Below, piece after piece: positions 17,612 through 26,054 of a stretch of 29,310 bases of DNA. Both the position numbers and the translations under genes were made by a program. Position 1 is the first letter of the stretch, and every line of letters begins with the position of its first letter. The notes beneath the pieces are model-generated. The model made no database searches. It had not been told where the DNA came from and saw only the letters and a list, made by a program, of their open reading frames with translations. This stretch comes from Flavipsychrobacter sp. (GTDB lineage Bacteria > Bacteroidota > Bacteroidia > Chitinophagales > Chitinophagaceae): positions 1-29,310 of the forward strand of contig JAJNBR010000003.1 in the NCBI GenBank assembly GCA_021156265.1, given 5' to 3'.

Positions 17612-18145
17612 CTATTTATTTTCCCAAAGGAGTAAATACTTTTCTTTATCATGTGCGGGCATCAGCTTTTCCCATTCATCTGACTCATAGGTAAGAAATC
17701 GCAACTTTCTATCCACTAGTTTCTCCGCTTTTGTTACAAGGTTTATCAGGTATACTTTATCAACGTTGCCTACAAACACAAGATCTATGATGCCGGAGTC
17801 CTTCCCCTTAGCATAGTCACCCGCAAGGTACATCCTGTCCAACTGCCCCATTCTATCTATCACAACTTCTATTACACGGTCTATACCTATGTACTTGAGC
17901 AGAATCTTATGAAGATCGCTTAACAATGGGTACGTCCCATTGGCCATATAGATCTTCTTATTCCCCTTATTTTCCGACAATAGCATCCCGGCTTCTTCAA
18001 AACGATTCAGCTCTATCCTGATTGAATTGGTGCTTTCCTTGAACTCTTCAGCAAGACCACGCAAATAAGCTGTCGTCCCGGGATTCAAAAAGAACCTCAT
18101 CAACAGTTTGATCCGGGTGCGGGAGGATATAAGAGTTTCAAGCAT
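17612..18145 (-). CDS. Winged-helix regulator with degenerate nucleotidyltransferase-like domain
   Basis: This is the first gene of the polysaccharide operon, 177 residues. Residues about 1-75 look like a winged helix: TAYLRGLAEEFKESTNSIRI is a probable helix-turn-helix, then a wing around NKGNKKIYMANG. Residues 108-126 (LAGDYAKGKDSGIIDLVFV) resemble the GS...DxD signature of MNT-type nucleotidyltransferases. However, the Ser after the first Gly is Asp, and the first catalytic Asp is replaced, leaving only D121. It is thus probably not an active transferase. It may regulate its own promoter, where an inverted repeat lies at 18210-18226. The function is inferred from domain type and position. 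Confidence 0.7.
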   Translation of the reverse strand: MLETLISSRTRIKLLMRFFLNPGTTAYLRGLAEEFKESTNSIRIELNRFEEAGMLLSENKGNKKIYMANGTYPLLSDLHKILLKYIGIDRVIEVVIDRMGQLDRMYLAGDYAKGKDSGIIDLVFVGNVDKVYLINLVTKAEKLVDRKLRFLTYESDEWEKLMPAHDKEKYLLLWENK

Positions 18146-18181
18146 TTGGTAAACAGTGAGGTATCGACATGGCTTCGCCGT

Positions 18182-18199
18182 AGTCAGTCACAACCGACT
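18182..18199 (-). promoter_or_regulatory. Hairpin-forming inverted repeat in operon leader
   Basis: On the minus strand, AGTCGGT and ACTGACT form a 7-bp stem with a UGUG loop. All pairs are Watson-Crick except one G-U. It lies about 37 bp upstream of the first gene of the operon. As RNA it would sit in the 5' leader and could be the structure recognised by the UpxY/NusG-like protein or a pause site. No U-run follows, so it is not a typical terminator. Confidence 0.4.
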
Positions 18200-18209
18200 T
18201 GCCAATAAC

Positions 18210-18226
18210 GAGTAAATTAATTACTC
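18210..18226. promoter_or_regulatory. Operator-like palindrome upstream of polysaccharide operon
   Basis: The sequence GAGTAA-ATTAA-TTACTC has perfect 6-bp arms around an AT-rich 5-bp centre. It lies 65-81 bp upstream of the first gene of the operon, in the 146-bp gap (18146-18291) after the phosphatase gene. That size suits a dimeric winged-helix protein, and the first gene encodes one. No convincing TTTG/TAnnTTTG promoter pair is visible beside it. Nothing else is recognisable in this gap. Confidence 0.4.
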
Positions 18227-18291
18227 AAATTCGATGAAAAAATACAATGTTTTTCAGAAAATACACAGAGTGGGCGATAAAAAAGAAAATA

Positions 18292-19077
18292 TCAGAGAAG
18301 GCCTTGCTGCAGCTTTGAATTGAGGAAAGGATAGCGCTGCAACTCACCTAATATGCCAGAGCTCATCATATTATAAATAACATCTGCGTGTTTGATATGG
18401 TGCATGTCAGTTCCGCAATATGAATAGAGGCCATCTTTTAAGTTTTTCTCGGCAGCTTGTTTTACCGGTTTCCCATAATATCCGGTTAGCGCAAGCGTAT
18501 TTAGCTGCAATAGGCAGCCACGGTTTTTCAATTCGCGATAAGCGTCAGGTTTGCCATGATAGAAACCATATCGCTCGGGATGTGCAAGAATAGGCCTATA
18601 CCCTGCCATTTGCATTTTAAATAAGATATCATGAAAACTTATAGGCTCTACAAGAAAGGATATCTCTACCAGCACTTGGTTTTCAGTTACCGTTAGCAAG
18701 TCCTTTGCTTCCAGCAAGTCCATAAAATGATCGTCAATGTAATATTCAGCGGCTGCATGTACAGGAATATTGATATTTCTTTCGGCGAGTGCCAGCCTCA
18801 GATCTTTAAGGCCTTGTTGAATGATCGCCGCAGTGTTCGGGTAGTGATCAGATTTTATATGCGGAGTAGTCACCAGGCTTTTAAAACCCATCGACTGCAA
18901 TTTCTCTACAAGCATAATACTATCGTCAACAGTTTGAGCACCATCATCAATGCCGGGAATGAGGTGGGAATGCATATCCGTATGCAAAAACGACCAATCT
19001 GCAACTATCGGAAAACTTTGTTCAGCAGCTTCCTCTTTACCCTTCGAGCGACCAAATAATTTCGATAAAATATTCAT
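18292..19077 (-). CDS. Tyrosine-protein phosphatase, PHP type (CpsB/CapC/YwqE family)
   Basis: This 261-residue metal-dependent phosphatase probably removes phosphate from the tyrosine tail of the Wzc-type kinase. The PHP metal-binding motifs are all present: HTDMHSHLIPGIDDGAQ near the N-terminus, TTPHIKSDHYP, the glutamate strand VLVEISF, ILAHPERYG and GTDMHH. The ATG at 19077 is chosen; a TTG at 19083 is the alternative. It is separated from the operon by 146 bp and has its own promoter-like box at 19116-19123. Split transcription of kinase and phosphatase would allow separate control. Confidence 0.92.
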   Translation of the reverse strand: MNILSKLFGRSKGKEEAAEQSFPIVADWSFLHTDMHSHLIPGIDDGAQTVDDSIMLVEKLQSMGFKSLVTTPHIKSDHYPNTAAIIQQGLKDLRLALAERNINIPVHAAAEYYIDDHFMDLLEAKDLLTVTENQVLVEISFLVEPISFHDILFKMQMAGYRPILAHPERYGFYHGKPDAYRELKNRGCLLQLNTLALTGYYGKPVKQAAEKNLKDGLYSYCGTDMHHIKHADVIYNMMSSGILGELQRYPFLNSKLQQGLL

Positions 19078-19115
19078 TGCCAATGCGATCCAATTAGAAC
19101 GTGAGCTTACCTTAA

Positions 19116-19123
19116 CAAAGGTA
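19116..19123 (-). promoter_or_regulatory. Bacteroidota -7 box-like element before the phosphatase gene
   Basis: On the minus strand this reads TACCTTTG, a perfect match to the TAnnTTTG -7 element of Bacteroidota promoters, 39 bp upstream of the ATG. A TTTG -33 element at normal spacing is not seen, so the call is tentative. Confidence 0.35.
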
Positions 19124-19198
19124 TTGATTATTGTCTTTGCCTATCTCTGAAGATAAAAGGTGTAGACATTTTTTCCCAATAATCGCATTATCCACTCG

Positions 19199-19228
19199 TT
19201 TGCAAGGTCAAAAGCATTAGTATTTTTC
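19199..19228 (+). promoter_or_regulatory. Possible promoter for the plus-strand operon
   Basis: TTTG at 19199-19202, an 18-bp spacer and TATTTTTC at 19221-19228 give a near match to the Bacteroidota TTTG/TAnnTTTG promoter (one mismatch in the -7 box). It is 56 bp upstream of the lipoprotein ATG in the 207-bp divergent gap. Apart from the two promoter-like elements and the hairpin at 19261, the gap holds nothing recognisable. Confidence 0.35.
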
Positions 19229-19260
19229 AAAAATTGCGTAGGGCAACAGATTTGTATTGT

Positions 19261-19276
19261 ATAGCTGAGAAGCTAT
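19261..19276 (+). promoter_or_regulatory. Perfect hairpin with GAGA tetraloop ahead of the lipoprotein start
   Basis: ATAGCT-GAGA-AGCTAT forms a perfect 6-bp stem closed by a GNRA-class tetraloop, ending 8 bp before the ATG at 19285. In RNA it would sit just upstream of the ribosome landing region and could affect translation or mRNA stability. Its role is not known. Confidence 0.35.
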
Positions 19277-19284
19277 TTCAAACA

Positions 19285-20160
19285 ATGACAAATACTTACA
19301 GCGTAACGAGAAATCAGCTGATGATGCTGACGGTCTTGTTTTTCGTACTGTTGACAGGTAGCTGCAGCATCACAGGAGACGACCCTTCGGAAAGTCCCTC
19401 GCGTTATGCCCTAGACAGACCATATGTATACAAGTTGCCGATAGAACTGGATGAAATATCAGGCGTAGCCTTTTACCCTAAGGATACAAGTATACTGGCT
19501 ATTAATGATGAACGCGGATGGTTATATAAAATATATCCAGACAAGCTAGGCGCTATTCAAAAATGGAAGTTTGCAGATGGAGGTGATTTCGAAGACTTGC
19601 TTTTGCTTGACAGCGTTTTTTACGTGCTGAAAAGCACCGGCAACATTCTGGGTTTCAAATTCATTTCAACTGACTCGCTCTTTCTCAATGAATATACGTT
19701 CCCACTTGGCAGCGGCAATGAGTTCGAAATAATCTATTTTGATCCGTTCTCGAAAAAGATTATCATGATATGTAAAGACTGTGAGTCGGATAAAAAGAAA
19801 GTGCTTAGTACGTTCACATTCGATCCTTATACTTCTAAGTTTAGTGACAGTTCGTTTACGATTGACGTAAAACGTATTGCGACGATGATAGGCGAAAAAT
19901 CAATAAAGTTCAAACCGTCTGCTGCGGCTATTAATCCGGTAACAAATGAGCTCTATATTATATCAGCCATCAATAAATTGCTGGTTGTTGCTGACCCAGA
20001 CGGTAAAGCAAAAAACGTGTTCAAACTGTCACGTACCGATTTTAAGCAGCCTGAAGGTCTCACGTTTACCCCTACCGGTGATATGATCGTGTCAAACGAA
20101 GCGGCAGAAATTGGAGTAGCTAACATAATGATCTTTCGATATAACAAGAAACCTCGATGA
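19285..20160 (+). CDS. SdiA-regulated-type beta-propeller lipoprotein
   Basis: With the ATG at 19285 this is a 291-residue protein; an upstream TTG at 19234 is unlikely. It begins with a lipoprotein signal peptide: hydrophobic residues about 13-24, then lipobox LTGSC with C27. The body contains repeated strands such as DEISGVAFYPKDTSILAINDE, GGDFEDLLLLDSVFYVL, PSAAAINPVTNELYIIS and QPEGLTFTPTGDMIVSNE. These match the SdiA-regulated domain, a six-bladed-propeller-like fold of unknown substrate. The protein is probably anchored in the outer membrane or periplasm. Its stop overlaps the start of the next gene (ATGA, 20157-20160), so the two are likely made together. The function of the family is not established. 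Confidence 0.8.
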   Translation: MTNTYSVTRNQLMMLTVLFFVLLTGSCSITGDDPSESPSRYALDRPYVYKLPIELDEISGVAFYPKDTSILAINDERGWLYKIYPDKLGAIQKWKFADGGDFEDLLLLDSVFYVLKSTGNILGFKFISTDSLFLNEYTFPLGSGNEFEIIYFDPFSKKIIMICKDCESDKKKVLSTFTFDPYTSKFSDSSFTIDVKRIATMIGEKSIKFKPSAAAINPVTNELYIISAINKLLVVADPDGKAKNVFKLSRTDFKQPEGLTFTPTGDMIVSNEAAEIGVANIMIFRYNKKPR

Positions 20161-22760
20161 AACTGCCTATCGCCATAACCGCACTACTTTTATCCGGCTT
20201 CACTTGTTTGGGCCAGGCGGACAGTATGTATACTGCCATCGCAGGGACTAAGGCTTTATACATAACTCCCGATTCTGTTTTAACTCCCGCCAGTATACAA
20301 TACCAGGATCCGAGCTGGCTTCGTAGAACACTATTAGGAAGGAACTATCGCGAAGAGTGGTCTGTGCCGGTAAAGCTAAAAGTATTTGACCTGAGTAAAG
20401 AAATGGGTGGCCTCAAGATCACCGAGATAGGTGGGGGCAAACAAACGCTGTCTGCAACGCTGGTAGATAAAAATGGAAGAGAGTGGAAATTAAGGACGGT
20501 TGACAAAGACCCCGCAAAAGTCATCCCGGAAAACTTCAGGAATTCGGTAGCCGAAAGTATTATCCAGGATATGATCTCAGCGTCACACCCGTATGCTCCT
20601 TTAGCTATACCCACACTGTCAGCAGCCGCAAACATACCATCCTCGAATCCGAAATTTTATTTCGTCGCTGATGATACCTCTTTCGGCAGATACAGCAAGC
20701 TTTTCGCCAATACGGTCTGCATTCTGGAAGAAAAAGACGCAACTGGTGATAGTAGCGAAACCAAAAGCACCGCTAAGGTCATAGAAAACATATTCGCTGA
20801 AAACGATCACCTGATCGATCAGCGAACCGTTCTTAATGCCCGTATGCTTGATATTTTGATCGCTGACTTTGACCGGCATTTCGACCAGTGGCGTTGGGGA
20901 GTAATTGATACCGGTAAAGGAAAGGTGTATTATGCAGTTCCCCGCGACCGCGATCAGGCGTTCTTTTATACCGATGGCTTGCTACCTCGATATCTGTCCC
21001 TAAAACGAATGCCTTTTATCAAAGGACTACGTTACGATATTCCTAAGATAAACTGGTTGAGTTATCCAGCGCGTGATTTCGACCGATTGTTCCTGAATGG
21101 TCTTGAAAAAAATGACTGGGTTGAGGTCATAACAAACATGCAAGCTAGCTTAACCGACACCGTCATTGACCAGGCTGTACGACAGTTACCTGCTGAAGTA
21201 TACGACCTGTCGGGACAAAAAATCTCCGCTAAGCTCAAAAGTCGGCGAAACTTATTGCTGAAGGCAGGCTTAAAATACCATGCATTTCTCGCAAAAAAAG
21301 TAAATATTGCCGGCAGCGACCAACGAGAACGCTTCAAACTTTCCGATAAAGATAATGCTTTGCTCGTAGAGGTATTTTCGCTTGAAGATTCGGACACACA
21401 GAGACTGATATATTCACGAGAATTTGATGGTTACACTACTAAAGAGCTTCGTCTCTACGGACTTGCCGGCAATGACGAATTCCAGGTAAACGCAACCGCC
21501 CAATCACAGATCAAATTGAGACTACTTGGAGGTACTGGCAACGATGCTTATGATCTTAAGGGGAAAAACCGAAAGCACATTTACGACTTTACCGACGAAG
21601 ACAATAACATCTTAAATAAGCAAAGGACCAATAAACACCTTTCAAGCGATTCTACAATCAACCAGTTCAATTATCATGAATATAAGTACACCCAACTTTA
21701 TAGGTTTCCTTATGTGACCGGGGGATATAATGCTGATGATGGCGTACTGTTGGGTTTGGGCTTCGAAATAGAAACATACGGCTTTAAAAAAGAACCATTT
21801 GCCTCCAACAATAACCTGTCATTCTTATATGCACTAGCTAACAAGGCATACAAAATCAAATACACAGGAACATTTACCGATGCCATGGGCAAAATTGACG
21901 TAATGCCCTATTTCGAATTTCAAAACCCAGCACTTTTCAACTTTTTTGGTCTCGGAAATGAAACGCAAAAAGATCCGGACAAGGACATGTTCTATTACCG
22001 TACGCGGTTCAAGTATATATCTGCTGATATATTAGGCGCCGTCGATCCCGCCAAAAACTTTAGGATCAGCCTAGGTCCGAGTTTTTATCGTTACTGGAAC
22101 TCGCGAGAAAATAACCGTGGCAAGATCATTGAAACACCTGAAGTGATTGGCCTGGACTCACAAAGTGTGTACACTACGCTAACTTACGCTGGTGCACGTG
22201 CGATTCTTAACTTTAATACTGTCACCGATAAAGTATACCCAGCTAACGGTGTCGACTGGTCTGCAGAGTTTCAGCATGTAGAAGGGCTTACTAAGCAAAG
22301 CGATCCGTTTACTGTTCTGAGATCGGATGCAGCTTTATATAACGGCTGGCTGAACAACGATAGGCTAGTGTCTATCTTCCGGATTGGCGGAGCCCATATA
22401 TTCAGCGACAACTTCGAATACTTCCAGGCGGTTAATCTAGGCGCTAACAACTATCTACGGGGATTTAGAAAAAACCGGTTCTCCGGTCGTTCGCTTGCTT
22501 ACAACAACATAGAGCTTAGATATAAGCTTGCTAACGTACGGTCTTATATACTGCCCGGAACAATAGGTGTCATTGGATTCAATGATATTGGACGGGTATG
22601 GATGACAGGTGAAAGCTCAAGACAGTGGCATCACGCATATGGCGGCGGTTTGTTCTATATACCTTATAACCTGTTGATCGTTGGTGCCACCATTGGTGTA
22701 TCCAACGAAGAAACGCTAATCAATATTTCTTTCGGAACTAAACTAAACTTAATTTTTTAG
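20157..22760 (+). CDS. Outer-membrane protein: kinase-like N-terminal region fused to BamA-like barrel
   Basis: This 867-residue protein has a Sec signal peptide (about 1-20) and three parts. Residues about 90-380 carry LRTVDKDP (112-119), IADFDRHFDQWRWG (235-248) and VPRDRDQAFF (261-270). That spacing of Lys, D-x-D-R-H and D-x-D recalls CotH/HipA/FAM20-like atypical kinases. Residues 433-466 hold two GxxGND segments (GLAGNDEFQ and GGTGNDAYD), similar to single RTX calcium repeats. The rest is a BamA/Omp85-type barrel with YLRGFRKNRF near 766-775, corresponding to the L6 (V/L)RGF motif, and a terminal Phe. No POTRA domains are evident. In other Bacteroidota, similar regions are found fused to metallophosphoesterases; here none is present. 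The barrel call is firm and the kinase idea tentative. Confidence 0.78.
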   Translation: MKLPIAITALLLSGFTCLGQADSMYTAIAGTKALYITPDSVLTPASIQYQDPSWLRRTLLGRNYREEWSVPVKLKVFDLSKEMGGLKITEIGGGKQTLSATLVDKNGREWKLRTVDKDPAKVIPENFRNSVAESIIQDMISASHPYAPLAIPTLSAAANIPSSNPKFYFVADDTSFGRYSKLFANTVCILEEKDATGDSSETKSTAKVIENIFAENDHLIDQRTVLNARMLDILIADFDRHFDQWRWGVIDTGKGKVYYAVPRDRDQAFFYTDGLLPRYLSLKRMPFIKGLRYDIPKINWLSYPARDFDRLFLNGLEKNDWVEVITNMQASLTDTVIDQAVRQLPAEVYDLSGQKISAKLKSRRNLLLKAGLKYHAFLAKKVNIAGSDQRERFKLSDKDNALLVEVFSLEDSDTQRLIYSREFDGYTTKELRLYGLAGNDEFQVNATAQSQIKLRLLGGTGNDAYDLKGKNRKHIYDFTDEDNNILNKQRTNKHLSSDSTINQFNYHEYKYTQLYRFPYVTGGYNADDGVLLGLGFEIETYGFKKEPFASNNNLSFLYALANKAYKIKYTGTFTDAMGKIDVMPYFEFQNPALFNFFGLGNETQKDPDKDMFYYRTRFKYISADILGAVDPAKNFRISLGPSFYRYWNSRENNRGKIIETPEVIGLDSQSVYTTLTYAGARAILNFNTVTDKVYPANGVDWSAEFQHVEGLTKQSDPFTVLRSDAALYNGWLNNDRLVSIFRIGGAHIFSDNFEYFQAVNLGANNYLRGFRKNRFSGRSLAYNNIELRYKLANVRSYILPGTIGVIGFNDIGRVWMTGESSRQWHHAYGGGLFYIPYNLLIVGATIGVSNEETLINISFGTKLNLIF

Positions 22761-22762
22761 AC

Positions 22763-24004
22763 ATGAGTAACAGCATATATCAAAAGGCTGAAGACTACGT
22801 CAGTAACTTATTCGATGAATATCCCCACCCGAACCTTCTTTTTCACAACCTGGAACATACACAAAATGTGGTGAACCGGGCAAAAGAGATTGCTGCGCAT
22901 TATCAGCTATCCGATAGTGAGATGCAAGTCATTTATATCGCTGCATGGTTTCACGATACCGGCCACCTGTTTGCCGAGATAGACAAACATGAAGAAAAGA
23001 GTGTGGAAATCATGCGCATTTTCATGCAGCAGGAAAATGCAAGTGAAGAACTTGCAAAAAGTGTTGAAGAATGTATCATGGCTACAAAAATGCCACGTGA
23101 GCCTAAAAACCTTTTGCAGGAAATAGTTTGTGACGCAGATACTTATCATTTCGGTACAAAAGACTTTAAAAAGACTAACAGACTGGTCAAAAAGGAACTT
23201 AACTTAAGAAACTATCAAACGCTCACTTTCGATTGGGAAAAGAACACGCTCGATATTCTTGAAGGCCATCAGTTTTTTACTTCCTACTGTAAGATGTTGC
23301 TTGACGAGGGTAAACAGGACAATATAGAGCGCGCAAGAAAAAAATACCTGAAAGCCACATCTGCTAATGCCAGTAACACTTTGTTTGAGGATGAAAAGGA
23401 TGCACAAGCACAGGGCAAACAAAAGACCAGCCTGGTGACAAGAGGTATTCAAACAATGCTTCGTCTCACTTCTGAAAATCATCTCGAATTGAGCAACATG
23501 GCCGATGGCAAAGCCAACATCCTAATCTCGGTAAACTCGATCATTATATCCGTGATACTGTCCGTGCTGCTTCGCAGATTGGAAGTTGACACACACCTGA
23601 CCATCCCTACTATAATCTTCTTACTTTTTTCTGTAAGCACCATCGTATTGGCGATACTTGCAACGCGGCCTAAAGTTTCTCAGGGACGTTTTAGCAAAAA
23701 TGATATCATGAGCAAAAGAACCAACCTTTTATTTTTTGGCAATTTTTACAAGTCATCGCTTGAAGAATATCAATGGGCTATGGGCACAATGATGAAGGAC
23801 AAAGACTATTTATATGGCTCGCTGATACAAGATATTCATCAGCTGGGTGTCGTACTGGGAAGGAAGTATCGCCTCATCCGGGCTGCGTACAACGTATTCA
23901 TGGTCGGAATTATTGTCTCTGTTATTGCTTTTGGTCTGGCTGTGGCGTTCCATGAGCCCGCAAACACCACCATCATCTCTTCACCATCCACACCGCCACT
24001 GTAA
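22763..24004 (+). CDS. HD-domain phosphohydrolase fused to PycTM (Pycsar effector-type) membrane domain
   Basis: Residues about 1-190 form an HD domain with the metal ligands intact: H28 and H32 in FHNLEHT, H64-D65 in AWFHDTGH, and D124 or D126 in VCDADTYHFG. Residues about 230-395 match the PycTM domain (formerly DUF5706). They begin TSENHLELSNMADGKANILI, with transmembrane helices at about 252-270, 281-301 and 376-396. HD proteins often hydrolyse nucleotides, including cyclic nucleotides or (p)ppGpp. PycTM domains in Pycsar systems damage the membrane on sensing cCMP or cUMP. Here no separate nucleotide-binding domain is visible. The gene starts 2 bp after the barrel gene and ends 1 bp before ppk1. 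The two-domain call is strong; the ligand is unknown. Confidence 0.88.
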   Translation: MSNSIYQKAEDYVSNLFDEYPHPNLLFHNLEHTQNVVNRAKEIAAHYQLSDSEMQVIYIAAWFHDTGHLFAEIDKHEEKSVEIMRIFMQQENASEELAKSVEECIMATKMPREPKNLLQEIVCDADTYHFGTKDFKKTNRLVKKELNLRNYQTLTFDWEKNTLDILEGHQFFTSYCKMLLDEGKQDNIERARKKYLKATSANASNTLFEDEKDAQAQGKQKTSLVTRGIQTMLRLTSENHLELSNMADGKANILISVNSIIISVILSVLLRRLEVDTHLTIPTIIFLLFSVSTIVLAILATRPKVSQGRFSKNDIMSKRTNLLFFGNFYKSSLEEYQWAMGTMMKDKDYLYGSLIQDIHQLGVVLGRKYRLIRAAYNVFMVGIIVSVIAFGLAVAFHEPANTTIISSPSTPPL

Positions 24005-24005
24005 T

Positions 24006-26054
24006 ATGCAATACAACAGGGATTTGAGCTGGCTCGGGTTTAACCACAGGGTATTGAAAGAAGCATCCTGTACGGAAGTGCCTTTACTGGAGCGCATCAA
24101 ATTCCTTTCTATCTTTTCATCGAACCTCGACGAATTTTTTCGCGTACGCTACCCGGCGGTATTGGCCATCGCTCGTTTAAGTGCCAAAACTCGTAAAAAG
24201 CACTTTGAAGATGTTGACAAGGAACTTACGGAGCAGATACAGATCATGATCGAGCATCAATTGGAAGAATTCGGCAAGATACTCAGTCATGACATTCTTC
24301 CTGAATTAAACAGTTCAGGAACGGTACTCTATTACGATACCGAAATTCTCGCCGAACATAAAGACGAGATAAGAGAAATCTTTCTTTCGCGAGTACTGTC
24401 ATTTATCCAGCCAGTACTACTAAATAACGATGCACGCGACAGTTTTTTGCCTGAAAACAACAAGCTATATCTAATAGTAGTTCTGAGGAAAAAAGGCGAT
24501 GAGAACCTACTCCACAGCATTGTCAACATTCCCTCCGATAGATTGCCACGTTTCTTCAACTTATCGCCTGTAGACAATAAAGATTATATTATTTTCATTG
24601 ATGACATCATTAGAGAAAATGTACAATTTATTTTTCCGGGGTTTGAGATCGTTGGCAGCTACAACATAAAGTTCAATCGCGATGCGGAGCTTAATCTTGC
24701 AGATGAGTATTCGGGCGATCTGCAAAAAAAGATCGAAAGAAAGCTGAAAAAGCGCGACTACGGTCCCCCATCTCGTTTCCTGTTTGAACGAGGGATGCCC
24801 AACAACATCCAGCTATTCGTGGCAACTGCTTATAATATCCGACATGAAGAAATGTTTGTGGGTGGCCGATATCATAACCTTCGCGACCTTTCTTTGCTGG
24901 CAGACCTTGTAAAAGGTCCAACTTACTCTCAGCAAAAGCCACTGGTGCTTCCCGCGTTGCGTTCCTATGCTGATGTATTCAACATACTGGACGAAAAGGA
25001 GTTGCTGCTGCATATGCCCTACGATTCCTACAATACGATCCTGGCGTTTTTCAACCAGGCAGCTATCGACCCAGATGTTACTGAAATATATATCACTTTG
25101 TATCGTGTAGCGGCCGACTCGCACATAGTTAATGCACTGATCAGTGCCGCCAAGAATGGAAAAAAAGTAACAGCGTTTATAGAATTGAAGGCAAGATTCG
25201 ATGAAGCCAACAATATATTCTGGAGTAAGCAAATGAAAGCCGCGGGTGTAAAGATTATATACAGCATTCCCGAGATCAAAGTACATTCCAAGATCGCCCT
25301 CGTGGTAAAAAACGACGGGTTGAACGATAAAGCGTATTCCATCTTAAGCACTGGTAATTTCAATGAGTCAACAGCAAGGTTTTACACCGATCATGCACTG
25401 CTAACAACCGACCCAATGATAAATAGTGAATTGCTGATGCTATTCCATTTTCTGCAGGGAAGGCAACCACCAAGGGAAAACCATACGCTCAAATTCAACA
25501 CACTGTATGTATCGCAGTTTAATATGGTTGAACGGTTTGAGAAACTTATAGAGAAAGAGATCAAAAAAGTAAAAAAAGGTGAACCAGGCCTGGTACGGAT
25601 CAAACTCAACAACCTGGAAGAACCCTATATGATAGACCAACTATATAATGCCTCCAATGCCGGCGTAAAGGTAGAGCTGATCGCCCGGAGCATCTGCTGC
25701 CTGGTACCCGGAGTTAAAGGCCAAAGCGAGAATATAACGGTCAAGCGCATTGTTGACAGGTATCTTGAACATACACGGCTGTTCATTTTTGGCACAGGAG
25801 AGCAGGCTACCGTAGTTATGGGCTCAGCCGACTGGATGACCAGGAATTTGCGACATAGAATAGAAGTCTGCGCACCTATTCTCCATGAGGAATGCCGGAA
25901 ACAGTTATTGGATTACTTCGAAATTCAATGGAAGGATACCGATAAATCTGTATACCTGACTCCTGAAATGAAACAGGTGACCGTATCCGCCGACGGAGCC
26001 GAAACGATCAATGCGCAGCAGGCTATATATCAATACTTGAAACAAAGACGATGA
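24006..26054 (+). CDS. ppk1: Polyphosphate kinase 1
   Basis: PPK1 reversibly polymerises the gamma phosphate of ATP into inorganic polyphosphate. The 682-residue product has normal family length. The N-terminus (YNRDLSWLGFNHRVLKEA, then FLSIFSSNLDEFFRVR) is diagnostic. The two phospholipase-D-like catalytic histidines are H427 in EIKVHSKIALV, equivalent to E. coli H435, and H589 in YLEHTRLFIFG, equivalent to H592. The conserved MGSADWMTRNLRHRIEV follows. The ATG at 24006 is used, 1 bp after the HD-PycTM stop; an upstream in-frame TTG would overlap that gene widely. The stop overlaps the cyclase start (ATGA, 26051-26054), so kinase and cyclase are probably coupled. Confidence 0.97.
   Translation: MQYNRDLSWLGFNHRVLKEASCTEVPLLERIKFLSIFSSNLDEFFRVRYPAVLAIARLSAKTRKKHFEDVDKELTEQIQIMIEHQLEEFGKILSHDILPELNSSGTVLYYDTEILAEHKDEIREIFLSRVLSFIQPVLLNNDARDSFLPENNKLYLIVVLRKKGDENLLHSIVNIPSDRLPRFFNLSPVDNKDYIIFIDDIIRENVQFIFPGFEIVGSYNIKFNRDAELNLADEYSGDLQKKIERKLKKRDYGPPSRFLFERGMPNNIQLFVATAYNIRHEEMFVGGRYHNLRDLSLLADLVKGPTYSQQKPLVLPALRSYADVFNILDEKELLLHMPYDSYNTILAFFNQAAIDPDVTEIYITLYRVAADSHIVNALISAAKNGKKVTAFIELKARFDEANNIFWSKQMKAAGVKIIYSIPEIKVHSKIALVVKNDGLNDKAYSILSTGNFNESTARFYTDHALLTTDPMINSELLMLFHFLQGRQPPRENHTLKFNTLYVSQFNMVERFEKLIEKEIKKVKKGEPGLVRIKLNNLEEPYMIDQLYNASNAGVKVELIARSICCLVPGVKGQSENITVKRIVDRYLEHTRLFIFGTGEQATVVMGSADWMTRNLRHRIEVCAPILHEECRKQLLDYFEIQWKDTDKSVYLTPEMKQVTVSADGAETINAQQAIYQYLKQRR

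Noticed and set aside
18141..18170. A 10-codon upstream open frame before the winged-helix gene (starts ATG at 18170 on the minus strand)
   Set aside because: It overlaps the gene start, has no special codon content and no clear ribosome site; it could be chance.
21450..21560. RTX toxin repeats
   Set aside because: Only two GxxGND segments are present, inside an outer-membrane barrel protein, not the long tandem array of an RTX toxin.
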